Under the pieces are notes generated by a model that was given only the letters and a program-made list of their open reading frames with translations, was not told where the DNA came from and ran no database searches. Below, one piece after another: positions 8,197 to 15,960 of a stretch of DNA of 24,400 nt. Position 1 is the first letter of the stretch. Each line of letters starts with the position of its first letter. Source of the stretch: JBFMDN01 sp040753915 (GTDB taxonomy: Bacteria > Desulfobacterota > Desulfomonilia > Desulfomonilales > Desulfomonilaceae). The position numbers and the translations under genes are program-made. Location of the stretch: contig JBFMDN010000079.1 of NCBI GenBank assembly GCA_040753915.1, positions 1-24,400 on the forward strand. The letters run 5' to 3'.

Positions 8197-9234
8197 CAGC
8201 GCGCTCATTATCGCATCATGGAGAAGCGGCCGGAAATCCTTTATGCGCCGGTCTGCCTCTCCCATGATGACACGATTTGTCAGAAGAACCACGGTGACTT
8301 CCCGGTCCAGGTCGATCCAAACGGAGGTCCCGGTGAACCCCGTGTGTCCTATGCTCCTGTGCGAGAAAAACCTGCCGCTGGACGAGCCTTCTTCAGAGGG
8401 AGTGTCGAAGCCCAGGGCTCTCGTACATCCGGAAACGAAATCGATCCTCTCACAGAATTCCCGGACCACGTGAGCAGAAAAGAAGCGGTCCTTGCCGACT
8501 CTGCTCTTGACGATAGTTGCCGCGAGGCTGGCCACGGCGCGAGCTGTGCCGAAAAGACCAGCGTGCCCTGCCGCACCCCCGAGGGATCGGGCGTTGAGAT
8601 CGTTAACCAATCCTGCTGGCTCTCCCACTCGGGTCACTGCGATCCTTTCAGCCACGCGCGTCGGCGTGAACATGAGATCATGGTCCAGACCCAGAGGGCT
8701 GAAGATCCGTTCACTGCAGAACCGATCTAGGGAGGACCCCGTTTCCATTCCTGCTATGCGACCGAGGAGAATGAATCCAAGGTCCGAGTACACGCACCCG
8801 GTACCGACCGGGTATGCAAGAGGCTCGGTCAGGATTCTCTCACAGGTCGCAGCCAGTCGATCTCCCGCGAATTGCATGAGGTAGTAGGGCCGCCAGGCAG
8901 GGAGCCCGGAGGTGTGGGCCAACAGATGACGGGGAGTGATGCTTGTCTTGTCTGGCGGAACGTCACAGAACCAGTTGGAAATCGGACTGTCGAGTATCTC
9001 CGTATCTCCTCCGGCCAGGAGCATCCAGGCCGGAGTGGTTGCGAAGACCTTTGTCAGGGAGGCAAGATCGAAAAGCGTACTCTCCTCCACCTGCCGAGCT
9101 CCCTCACCGCCCACCGTACCGTACGGCACATGAAAGACGATTTCCCCGCCATGCTCCACAAGGAGAACAGCTCCTGAGAACTGCCGATCTTGCAGAGCGC
9201 GGACCATGAGGTGGTGAGCACGGGCAAGGTTCAT
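8164..9234 (-). CDS. Serine hydrolase of the beta-lactamase (class C)/penicillin-binding-protein-like family
   Basis: A 356-aa protein with the active-site SxxK motif in FDLASLTK (S59, K62), the YxN-like position as YSD (Y149-S150-D151) and a C-terminal HTGFTG box in place of KTG. This combination is typical of the broad Beta-lactamase/EstB-like family, which hydrolyses esters, D-amino-acid peptides or wall fragments rather than being a resistance enzyme. No signal peptide is evident, so it probably acts in the cytoplasm. ATG 9232-9234 is chosen because GAGGAA lies 7 nt upstream; an in-frame TTG at 9249 would add five residues. The last residues (GVRSCFLT) are encoded by the inverted repeat shared with the convergent exporter. 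The substrate is unknown. Confidence 0.82.
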   Translation of the reverse strand: MNLARAHHLMVRALQDRQFSGAVLLVEHGGEIVFHVPYGTVGGEGARQVEESTLFDLASLTKVFATTPAWMLLAGGDTEILDSPISNWFCDVPPDKTSITPRHLLAHTSGLPAWRPYYLMQFAGDRLAATCERILTEPLAYPVGTGCVYSDLGFILLGRIAGMETGSSLDRFCSERIFSPLGLDHDLMFTPTRVAERIAVTRVGEPAGLVNDLNARSLGGAAGHAGLFGTARAVASLAATIVKSRVGKDRFFSAHVVREFCERIDFVSGCTRALGFDTPSEEGSSSGRFFSHRSIGHTGFTGTSVWIDLDREVTVVLLTNRVIMGEADRRIKDFRPLLHDAIMSALGVRSCFLTNA

Positions 9235-9368
9235 CTCGACATTCCTCAATTGCGCTCCCCACTATACCAGGCGCAGAGATTCATGGGAACAGATGTCAGG
9301 CCCTGCATACTCGACGTTCGTGAAATACATGAGGCCCGTAACTCTTTTGTGATGGCCTCAAATGTCTG

Positions 9369-9398
9369 TTGTCCGCCGATCCTGACCAGTGATATGAT
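9369..9398 (+). promoter_or_regulatory. Candidate promoter of the DUF4337 gene
   Basis: TTGTCC (9369-9374, 4 of 6) and TATGAT (9393-9398, 5 of 6) are 18 bp apart, giving a start near 9405 and a leader of about 67 nt before ATG 9472. The -10 is good and the -35 moderate. Confidence 0.4.
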
Positions 9399-9471
9399 CC
9401 GCTGCCCTCGCGGTAGGAAAAGGTCATTGAGCGGTGTGAACCAATGAAATCAGTTGGTTGGGAGGCTTTCC

Positions 9472-10053
9472 ATGGAAGTCGAAGAAATCAGAGAAGAGGT
9501 GCGGGAGGAGCTCACCAAGCAAGGAAACAGGGAGCAATGGATAAACTACCTCGCTTTGACCGCGGTGATTCTCGCGGTATGTGCGACGCTATCGAGCTTT
9601 AAGGAGGGGAACAATTCGGTGGACTCGGTACTGAGCCAGACGCAGGCGGCAAACCAATGGTCCTATTATCAGGCCAAGAGCATCAAAAGTTACCTGTACG
9701 AGATGCAGAGCCAGGAGTTGGGGTTCGAGCTTGAAGCACTGAGCGAATCGGCTCCGCCGACGGTGCGCGAAAAGATTGAAAAGACCCGGAAGTTCTATGA
9801 GGACACCCTGAAACGGTACGATCAGGAAAAGAAGGAGATCATGGCGAAAGCCAGAGATTTCGAGCGTCAGAGGGACGAAGCAACGCGGCGCGCGGCTTCT
9901 TATGGCATGGCAGTGATCTTTTTGCAGATGGGCATATTGCTCTGCTCGCTCTCCGCGCTCATGAAAAAGAAGATGCTCTGGTTGCTCGGAAGCCTGGTAG
10001 GCGTAGTCGGAATCGTATACTTCGTGGACGGTTTTATTCTCTTCCTCGCATGA
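9472..10053 (+). CDS. DUF4337 family membrane protein
   Basis: A 193-aa protein of unknown function. It has a charged N-terminus (EVEEIREEVREEL), one membrane helix at about 25-43 (YLALTAVILAVCATLSSF), a long charged helical segment at about 90-140 (KFYEDTLKRYDQEKKEIMAKARDFE) likely to be a coiled coil, and two closely spaced C-terminal helices. The N-Q-W-S-Y-Y-Q-A-K-S-I-K signature after the first helix matches the DUF4337 family as I know it. ATG 9472 is supported by GGGAGG at 9460-9465 with 6-nt spacing. It is a single gene between two oppositely oriented neighbours. Function is not known; the helical segment between membrane anchors suggests a scaffold or sensing role, which is speculative. 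Confidence 0.75.
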   Translation: MEVEEIREEVREELTKQGNREQWINYLALTAVILAVCATLSSFKEGNNSVDSVLSQTQAANQWSYYQAKSIKSYLYEMQSQELGFELEALSESAPPTVREKIEKTRKFYEDTLKRYDQEKKEIMAKARDFERQRDEATRRAASYGMAVIFLQMGILLCSLSALMKKKMLWLLGSLVGVVGIVYFVDGFILFLA

Positions 10054-10186
10054 GACGAGTCAGTCCTAAACCCATGTACAGGCTCGAAAGCCTGCATCTG
10101 GAAGTCCGCCCGTCATCTCGTTCAGCTCGGTGGATCGCGGTTCCCGGGGGAAACAAAGGTACCCTCGGCAACGACTTCTATTTAGC

Positions 10187-11404
10187 CTAAGAGGCGACGG
10201 AGGGAGTCGGGACCGGTTGTCCCACTTCTTTCTTGTCCTGATCTGCAGAAGCCATGTTTCGACGGGTCTCCAGGAAGAGTACGAGGTTATCAACGTGGAT
10301 AGCCTCGTCGTTGCGCCGGTACCCCAGGACCCAATCGATCTCCGCTGTCTGCCGTCCCATAATCTTCCGCATTTCGTCCGAAGTATAGTTGATCAACCCC
10401 ACTGCCAGCTCTCGGCCTCGCAGGTCTTTCACTGTGACTTTGGCACCATGCTCGAACTCGCCGGTAACGCCAACGACGCCTATGGGCAGGAGGCTCTTTC
10501 CTGCAGTCGCGATGGCCCGGGCAGCCCCGTCGTCGATGCGGAGCTCTCCTTCGGACTCAAGATTATACCGGATCCAGTGCTTCCTCGAAGAAATGGTCTC
10601 CCGCGCGGGCATGATGAGGGTACCGCACGGGTCTCCTCCCATGATCCGCAAGACAATGTGCGGCGTTTTTCCCTTTGCAATGATCGTCGGGATGCCCGAT
10701 CGGCCGGCCTTGAACGCAGCTTCCAGCTTGGAGGCCATACCGCCCCTCCCTGGACCGGATGAGGTGGAGCTTGCCACTCTTCTGATCTCGGGCGTGATCT
10801 CCTCCACAATAGGAATGAGGCACGCGTTCACATTAGTACGAGGGTCGCAATCCATGAGTCCTTCCATGTCGGTGAGCGTAATGAGAAGGTCAGCATCTGC
10901 GAGTGCGGCAACAAGCGCCGAGAGATTGTCATTATCACCCAGCTTGATCTCTTCGACTACAACCGTGTCATTCTCGTTGATGATGGGTACCACCCCCCAT
11001 GACAGCAAGGTCATCAGGGTGTTGCGTGCGTTCAGATGCCGCCTGCGATGCGACAGATCGTCCTTTGTGAGCAACATCTGAGCGATGCGGATCCCATGCC
11101 TGGCAAACGCCTCTTCGTACGTCGCCATCAACCGGCCCTGACCTACTGCTGCGGCAGCCTGCTTCTGGGGGATGGTCCTCGCGCCCTCCTTGAGCCCCAT
11201 GTGACGCACTCCGGAAGCGATCGCTCCTGAGGACACAATGATGAACTCTTGGCCTTGATCCTTGTAGATGCACACGTCATTAACAATACCGTTGAGGATG
11301 TCCACATCGAGCCCCTCGTCGGTGGTTACCACGCTCGATCCGAGCTTCAGCACAACCCGCTTCACCTTTTGAAGGATTTCTCTTCGCACGTCACTGCAGT
11401 TCAT
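10187..11404 (-). CDS. proB: Glutamate 5-kinase
   Basis: Phosphorylates glutamate to gamma-glutamyl phosphate, the first step of proline synthesis. The amino-acid kinase domain shows VVLKLGSSVV, IIVSSGAIASG, INENDTV, GDNDNLSALVA, LTDMEGL and GRGGMASKLEAA in the expected order. A PUA domain follows (IDDGAARAI through about residue 370) and then a hydrophilic tail of about 30 residues. Length (405 aa) is slightly above the usual 365-380 because of that tail. The start codon is uncertain: ATG 11402-11404 and GTG 11411-11413 are both in frame and neither has a strong ribosome binding site. Both overlap the end of obg, so translational coupling is likely. proA is not in the window. Fourth gene of the rplU operon. 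Confidence 0.95.
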   Translation of the reverse strand: MNCSDVRREILQKVKRVVLKLGSSVVTTDEGLDVDILNGIVNDVCIYKDQGQEFIIVSSGAIASGVRHMGLKEGARTIPQKQAAAAVGQGRLMATYEEAFARHGIRIAQMLLTKDDLSHRRRHLNARNTLMTLLSWGVVPIINENDTVVVEEIKLGDNDNLSALVAALADADLLITLTDMEGLMDCDPRTNVNACLIPIVEEITPEIRRVASSTSSGPGRGGMASKLEAAFKAGRSGIPTIIAKGKTPHIVLRIMGGDPCGTLIMPARETISSRKHWIRYNLESEGELRIDDGAARAIATAGKSLLPIGVVGVTGEFEHGAKVTVKDLRGRELAVGLINYTSDEMRKIMGRQTAEIDWVLGYRRNDEAIHVDNLVLFLETRRNMASADQDKKEVGQPVPTPSVAS

Positions 11405-12413
11405 GGTCTTCACGGCTTTTCTTTAAGAGTCTTGCACTGGCCCAGAGGAGATCTTGAAGCCCTTCCCCTGTGACGGCCGATATTGCATGCACCGAGAACC
11501 CCCGACTCTCCAGCCGTTCCTTCAACGAGGCGGCAGGTTGCCTGTTCTCCGGTATGTCCAGCTTGGTAATGACTACGATCATGGGCGTTTGTACCAAGTT
11601 TCTCCCATACGATGCAAGCTCGTCCAAAATCGTATTGAAGCGCTCTTCCGGCCCCGGAGTGAGGGTCGGAGACGGATCTATGAGGTGGAGCAGCACACTC
11701 GTTCTTTCGATATGGCGCAAGAAGCGGTCTCCCATGCCAGCGCCCGCATGCGCGTTCTTGATGAGACCCGGGATATCCGCCATCACGAAACCCACATCAT
11801 TCCCTAGACTAACAACCCCCAACCCCGGAGCAGTAGTCGTGAATGGGTAATCTGCAATTTTGGGGCGGGCGTTACTAACCCGTGATATCAGCGTAGACTT
11901 GCCGCTGTTGGGGAAGCCCACCAGGCCCACGTCCGCGATGAGCTTGAGCTCGAGCCTGAGCATGCGTTCCTCGCCTGGCCGCCCCTCCTCGAAGCGCCTG
12001 GGGGCCCGATTCCGTGACGTGGCGAACGCAGCATTGCCGCGGCCGCCTCTGCCGCCCTTCGCAACGACCATGGAGCTTCCGGGCTGGTCAAGGTCAGCAA
12101 GCAATTCGCCGCTCTCGTCATCATAGATCTGGGTTCCCACAGGAACGCGCACGATGAGCGGTGCCCCCGACTTCCCGTGACGATCTTTCCCCATGCCGTG
12201 GCCGCCTCTCTTGGCGCGATACAGTTGCTGGTACTGACAATCAAGGAGGGTGTGGAGGGATGAATCGGCCTGGAGTATGACGTCACCGCCGCTTCCTCCG
12301 TCACCCCCGTCCGGACCACCTTTGGGCACGAAGGCCTCCCTGCGGAAGCTCATACAGCCGCGGCCTCCGTCACCAGCTACAACTCGGATGCGGGCCTGAT
12401 CTACGAATTTCAA
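11391..12413 (-). CDS. obg: Obg-family GTPase (ribosome assembly)
   Basis: Essential GTPase that acts in large-subunit ribosome maturation. The 340-aa protein has the glycine-rich Obg fold (MKFVDQARIRVVAGDGG, repeated GGPDGGDGG patterns) at about 1-158 and the G domain after it: G1 GFPNSGKST, G2 YPFTTTAPG, G3 DIPGLIKNAHAGAGMG, G4 ITKLD and G5 SAVTGEGL. G4 has Thr in place of the usual Asn of NKxD. The canonical N-terminus dictates a TTG start codon (12411-12413), and no Shine-Dalgarno sequence is visible before it. The gene overlaps proB by 14-23 bp and follows rpmA after 158 bp. Confidence 0.97.
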   Translation of the reverse strand: MKFVDQARIRVVAGDGGRGCMSFRREAFVPKGGPDGGDGGSGGDVILQADSSLHTLLDCQYQQLYRAKRGGHGMGKDRHGKSGAPLIVRVPVGTQIYDDESGELLADLDQPGSSMVVAKGGRGGRGNAAFATSRNRAPRRFEEGRPGEERMLRLELKLIADVGLVGFPNSGKSTLISRVSNARPKIADYPFTTTAPGLGVVSLGNDVGFVMADIPGLIKNAHAGAGMGDRFLRHIERTSVLLHLIDPSPTLTPGPEERFNTILDELASYGRNLVQTPMIVVITKLDIPENRQPAASLKERLESRGFSVHAISAVTGEGLQDLLWASARLLKKSREDHELQ

Positions 12414-12571
12414 AATTGTTCTGGAAAGCCGAAATGGCGGAAGGTCGGGAATAGAGGGAAGAGACAGTGAGAGGGCACATCGATGGTAAGGCCGCTCTGG
12501 CGCGCTCCGGTCCCTGGGGTCAAGTCGACCGAGGGGTGTAATCCGGGCGCACCGGGCACGGTCATGACTCT

Positions 12572-12826
12572 CTATACAGGGACTATGACAACCCGCTTCT
12601 TGCTTCGGCCTACCCGCTCGTACTTGACGGTTCCGTCTATCTTGGCAAAGAGGGTATAGTCACGTCCCATCCCGACGTTTGGTCCTGGATGAATGCTGGT
12701 TCCCACCTGTCGGACGAGGATATTTCCGGCTCGTACCGACTCACCAGCAAAGCACTTGATTCCGCGCCTCTGACCCGGGCTGTCCCGGCCATTCCTCGAG
12801 CTTCCTCCAGCTTTCTTATGAGCCAT
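12572..12826 (-). CDS. rpmA: Ribosomal protein bL27
   Basis: An 84-aa large-subunit protein whose N-terminal tail reaches the peptidyl transferase centre. The sequence begins MAHKKAGGSSRNGRDS and continues through GVKCFAGE-like (GIKCFAGESVRAG), NILVRQVGT and HPGPNVGMGRDYTLFA, all diagnostic. The start at 12824-12826 is fixed by the conserved MAHKK and by AAGGAGGA 6 nt upstream; that ribosome binding site overlaps the stop codon of rplU, indicating coupled translation. There is no N-terminal extension of the Firmicute processed type. Confidence 0.97.
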   Translation of the reverse strand: MAHKKAGGSSRNGRDSPGQRRGIKCFAGESVRAGNILVRQVGTSIHPGPNVGMGRDYTLFAKIDGTVKYERVGRSKKRVVIVPV

Positions 12827-12839
12827 GGTGCATCCTCCT

Positions 12840-13214
12840 TTACTCTTCAGGTGGCTGGTTTTGGGTGGTGTCAGTCGGTTGGCCCATTTCGACAACGGCC
12901 GCGCTGGTTTCGATCGAGTTCACTGCCAGAAGAGTAAACCACTGCCTGTGTCCCTGTTTCTTGTGGTATCCTTGTCGGCGTTTCTTCTTGAAAACAATAA
13001 TCTTTCTGTCCCGAGCGGTCCGCAGGATCGTGGCACTGACTCTTGCGCCTTCCACGGTAGGTCTCCCCAAAGTGATCCCCTGATCGGACCCGACAGCGAG
13101 CACCTGTTCGAGCTGGATTTCGGTGCCCGGCTCTCCCGGCAGCTTCTCCACTTTGAGGCGGTCTCCGGGCTGTACCCTGTATTGTTTTCCGCCGGTTTGG
13201 ATGATGGCGTACAT
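12840..13214 (-). CDS. rplU: Ribosomal protein bL21
   Basis: A 124-aa large-subunit protein. The N-terminus MYAIIQTGGKQYRVQPGD and the central VFKKKRRQGYHKKQGHRQ are diagnostic. It carries about 20 extra acidic/polar residues at the C-terminus (ending TTQNQPPEE) beyond the usual 102-105. ATG 13212-13214 is supported by GGAGGAGG upstream; the in-frame extension further upstream overlaps the promoter -10 and is not coding. First gene of the rplU-rpmA-obg-proB operon. Confidence 0.97.
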   Translation of the reverse strand: MYAIIQTGGKQYRVQPGDRLKVEKLPGEPGTEIQLEQVLAVGSDQGITLGRPTVEGARVSATILRTARDRKIIVFKKKRRQGYHKKQGHRQWFTLLAVNSIETSAAVVEMGQPTDTTQNQPPEE

Positions 13215-13243
13215 GGACAAGCCTCCTCCAAAGGTAAAAAAAT

Positions 13244-13272
13244 ATTTAAACACTGATGAAGCCGACTGTCAA
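13244..13272 (-). promoter_or_regulatory. sigma70 promoter of the rplU-rpmA-obg-proB operon
   Basis: On the minus strand a perfect -35 TTGACA (13267-13272) is followed after 17 bp by TTAAAT (13244-13249, 4 of 6). The predicted start near 13237 leaves a leader of about 23 nt that contains the rplU ribosome binding site. A strong promoter is expected for a ribosomal protein operon. Confidence 0.7.
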
Positions 13273-13285
13273 GATGAATCCGCCA

Positions 13286-13392
13286 ACGCGTGGTAAGCAT
13301 TCACTCTTGAGCGGGAGGAGAGGATCGATTAGCAGAAATCATTGACGATTTTGTTCTGTCCGCCGCGCATAAGTGAATGCTTACCAACGCGT
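13286..13392. repeat. 20-bp inverted repeat between FIST gene and rplU promoter
   Basis: ACGCG-TGGTAAGCATTCACT (13286-13305) is repeated inverted at 13372-13392 with a single one-base insertion; the 66-bp centre contains no gene. The arms lie just upstream of the rplU -35 box and just downstream of the FIST stop codon. It could be a small non-autonomous insertion or an intrinsic transcription barrier between the two units, although there is no T-run. Confidence 0.5.
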
Positions 13393-13413
13393 TCGAGCAA
13401 TGCGGCACCAGGT

Positions 13414-14577
13414 CTAATAGGGAAGCCCCAGCACGGTCACCGTTGCGGTTTCATTGTGCAGGTGGCATTCAGCTCCGGATACGTTGGGACAAAACTCTCC
13501 GTACGTGTAGAAGCCGATGGCAGGCAAATTGTCTCCGACGGTGTTACGGATGTTCTCGATCTCCGCGCCCGTTCGGGATCCCAGCAGGATCTTGCGGGCC
13601 ATACACGAGTAAAAGAAGATCATTTGCGGCTTGGTCCCCTTAAGGGCTTCGACGGCCCGTCTCGCAGCTTCGCGGGAAGCGTCCATGAGCTTTTCCACGG
13701 TACCGCCTGTCGTGAGGCATACGGTGGAACCTTCAGGGATTTCCCCTGCAAAGGTGACCGATCCGTCGCTCTCGCCGATCGCCATAGGAGCTCTCAGAAT
13801 CGGGTCTTCCCCGAGCCTGAACATTTCGTCCACCAACCCGAACGGGAACTGGACTCCCACGGCGGGCAGCCTGTTGGCCAAGGGCCCCAGGTAACCGCGG
13901 TACACCGACAGCGCCGGTTCACCGTCCAACTCGTACACGACATTGCCCCGGGACCGAGTTACTTTCTTGGTCGCACCGGCAGGAAACCATCCGCTCCGCA
14001 CGCCGGTTCCCACCTCGAAGTTCCCTGACATGGCTATGGCGACCGCTGAATCAGTGAGGACCCGGTTCCCTTCGAATTGCCACGTTTGCTTGAACATTCT
14101 CGCGTCGCCCGCGGTTCCCCCGCTGATAACAACTCTGGGCCCAAGCGAGTGATTTATCCCGCGAACGAGCGCGCAGCCGTTCCCCGTGAGTCCATCAGAA
14201 AGCAGTTGCACATGACGCGTATCGACGGGAAGTTTTTTGGCGAGCTCCCTTCCCGCTCGTTCGCTGTCGGTTCGCAGACCGGTTACGGACGCCACGCGAA
14301 ACCTAACCCGATCCGTCACGATGCCGGCCAGCACCGCGGACGATACACTGAATCCCGAGGTAGAGATCTCGCCGTCTGTGGTGCAGCCCACCAGGTTGGG
14401 GGTCTTCACCGTCTCGTACACTCCTCCGACAAATTCCTCCATCCGCGCACCAGGCGCGCAGAAGAGCCAGCATGCGTCCGGGTTACGGCCGAGCCGGCTC
14501 ACAAGGTCGCGTCCCAAGCGCAGACCCGCTTCACGAGAATAGGGCTGATTGGTGACTACGGTCGTCGCGTTGAACAT
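13414..14577 (-). CDS. FIST N/C domain sensory protein
   Basis: A 387-aa soluble protein with the FIST_N region (about 30-220: VGCTTDGEISTSGF, VISGGTAGDARMFKQTWQF, SGNFEVGTGVRSGW) and the FIST_C region (about 225-375: YLGPLANRLPAVGVQFPFGLVDE, FFYSCMARKILLG, IGFYTYGEFCP). FIST domains are proposed small-ligand (probably amino acid) sensors and usually accompany signalling domains; here the protein has none attached, so it would act through a partner. ATG 14575-14577 is supported by AGGAGG 7 nt upstream. A sigma54-type promoter lies about 170 bp upstream. Adjacent genes give no functional clue. Confidence 0.88.
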   Translation of the reverse strand: MFNATTVVTNQPYSREAGLRLGRDLVSRLGRNPDACWLFCAPGARMEEFVGGVYETVKTPNLVGCTTDGEISTSGFSVSSAVLAGIVTDRVRFRVASVTGLRTDSERAGRELAKKLPVDTRHVQLLSDGLTGNGCALVRGINHSLGPRVVISGGTAGDARMFKQTWQFEGNRVLTDSAVAIAMSGNFEVGTGVRSGWFPAGATKKVTRSRGNVVYELDGEPALSVYRGYLGPLANRLPAVGVQFPFGLVDEMFRLGEDPILRAPMAIGESDGSVTFAGEIPEGSTVCLTTGGTVEKLMDASREAARRAVEALKGTKPQMIFFYSCMARKILLGSRTGAEIENIRNTVGDNLPAIGFYTYGEFCPNVSGAECHLHNETATVTVLGLPY

Positions 14578-14746
14578 GGGGGTACCTCCTCGCTCATAGG
14601 AAATAGAAGGCTGGCTTTCAGCAGCAGCCCCTGCGTTGTTTCCTCTTCCGCATGTTGCCTGGAACCCTGGATATGGGGACTGCCCTCGGTGGATCGGGAT
14701 GCAGACGAATGCCATGTTCTTCGCCTGGGTTGATCCTGTTCTGTCA

Positions 14747-14763
14747 AGCAACTTGTGTGCCAA
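14747..14763 (-). promoter_or_regulatory. sigma54 (-24/-12) promoter of the FIST gene
   Basis: The minus strand reads TTGGCAC-ACAAG-TTGCT, a full match to the RpoN consensus TTGGCAC-N5-TTGCW with ten bases between the invariant GG and GC. The predicted start is near 14736, leaving a leader of about 160 nt. A short dyad ACACCAGTGT-like sequence at 14914-14923, about 150 bp upstream, is a possible enhancer-binding site but is weak. Confidence 0.6.
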
Positions 14764-15204
14764 GAGTGCAGTCCTCGAGGCAGGCTGTCCGCTGGCCCGC
14801 TGAGCGACGCCCGAACCGATAACATACTGCTATTAAAGGCTGTTTCTATTCGCTGCGGTGATGGGCTCCTGGTGATTCCGCAAAGAGATAACTCGAGCTG
14901 CAGGAACGCAGGGACACCAGTGTTACAGTTTGCCCCATTAGGTCCCAATGTCGCAGCTCTCAGTCCTGACGCGGTCTCGTAGGGAAGTCCTCGAGTAACC
15001 AACCGGCGGAGTGGGGTGTTTCTTCACGGCTCGCTGGGTATCAACGAGCATATGGCATGGGTGAGCAGGGACAAAAGCTGCTCATAACAGAAGAAGGTCC
15101 TGCCCGCGGTCACTCTTTGGAGCCGGAGAAATATCCGTCGCGCTCGCTCATGGCATCGAATTCTCTCGTAGGTGGATGTGCGTCGTCCAAGTGGGACGGG
15201 CATC

Positions 15205-15405
15205 TGAAAGTGTCTCAAAACTCCGGACACACCAAACATCGTAGCACGATTGGGCGTCGATACGTGGAAAGGCATCCTCACCCAACCCTCTCGCAGATGG
15301 AGAGGGAGCCTGAAGAATGCCCTCTCCCTCGAAGCGTGGGAGAGGGTCAGGGTGAGGGGGGTGTGCCACGATTATCACGGACCGCCGGCTTTTGAGACAC
15401 TTTCA
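15205..15405. mobile_element. MITE-like element with 16-bp terminal inverted repeats
   Basis: The ends TGAAAGTGTCTCAAAA (15205-15220) and its exact reverse complement (15390-15405) enclose a 201-bp element with no coding capacity. Inside are nested hairpins: CCTCTC-N7-GAGAGG near 15292-15308, a 9-bp stem CCCTCTCCC/GGGAGAGGG further right, and outer CCTCACCC/GGGTGAGG arms. About 106 bp of its left half recur at 24297-24400 at roughly 90% identity. No clear target-site duplication flanks it. It fits a non-autonomous miniature inverted-repeat transposon; no transposase was found to assign a family. Confidence 0.65.
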
Positions 15406-15429
15406 TCTTGCCCGTGATCCTTAACAATA

Positions 15430-15452
15430 AACGGGCGAGACGCCCGTTCTAC
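15430..15452. repeat. Short hairpin repeat GGGCGAGACGCCC
   Basis: The sequence ACGGGCG-AGA-CGCCCGT is a perfect 7-bp stem with a 3-nt loop. A related hairpin, CCGGCG-TCT-CGCCGG, occurs at about 24092-24106 in the other gene-poor stretch. The two share the CGAGACG core on opposite strands and probably belong to one dispersed family. Confidence 0.4.
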
Positions 15453-15567
15453 CGGATTCTTGATGTACGAAATGACGCACTTGGCCATTTGAATGGTGGC
15501 TCCTTCTATGCGTTCACTTTTCATTCGCGATCATGTCGCGATTGTACCAATTACACCATGGCGCAGT

Positions 15568-15620
15568 CGTAGGTCGGGCTCCTCCCGACAAGAGGATCGG
15601 CGTGCAAAGCCCGCCCTACG
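15568..15620. repeat. 13-bp inverted repeat
   Basis: CGTAGGTCGGGCT (15568-15580) and AGCCCGCCCTACG (15608-15620) are inverted copies with one mismatch around a 27-bp centre. The unit resembles dispersed intergenic palindromes seen in many bacterial genomes. Confidence 0.4.
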
Positions 15621-15960
15621 TGAGGGTAACGCGGGAGAGGTGTACAGAGGGCATGGATGCCCTGGTGTCTCCGAAACTGGAAGAACATCTCACAAAGGCG
15701 CCGAGAGGGACCTCGGAAGCGATAATCGCAGATGAAGAAACGCGTGAGAGGTATCTTCCAAATGGTCTAAGTTACGCATATGGGTGGCTCCCTCTCCCCA
15801 ATGGTTCCACTGCTCGCCCGGCCTTGCCTTTTCGCGACAGCTCTGCCATGTATTTCACGGTTAGCCGAAGATATGTCGGCTTCCCACAATGCGTGGAGAG
15901 CTCGGCCGGTCTGTACGGTAACGGCCGAGAGCACGTCAAAGGAGCAGATGATTCGGATCT

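Larger units (their letters stand above)
14578..15960. other. Gene-poor, repeat-rich intergenic stretch
   Basis: I see no protein with recognisable features on either strand. 14578-14763 holds the FIST leader and sigma54 promoter. 14764-15204 shows nothing identifiable. 15205-15405 is a MITE-like element. 15430-15452 is a GGGCGAGACGCCC hairpin. 15568-15620 is a 13-bp inverted repeat. 15621-15960 shows nothing beyond an AAGGAG at 15939-15944. Confidence 0.6.

Noticed and set aside
10079..10094. CAGGCT-CGAA-AGCCTG hairpin between the convergent DUF4337 and proB genes, as a terminator.
   Set aside because: It has only a 6-bp stem and no T-run on either strand, too weak to call.
12517..12528. 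GGGTCAAGTCGA occurring both here and near 17889, as a possible dispersed repeat.
   Set aside because: Only 12 bases match and the flanks are unrelated; at 17889 it overlaps a better promoter interpretation.
12507..12592. GGTCCCTG and CAGGGACT as an inverted pair in the rpmA-obg gap, a possible terminator or attenuator.
   Set aside because: The stem is short, the loop is about 60 nt and there is no T-run; obg must be transcribed through it.
15024..15281. An open frame (-) sharing a peptide FHxSTPNRATxFGVS with another at 24115-24372.
   Set aside because: The shared peptide is only the translation of the left half of the MITE-like element present at both sites.
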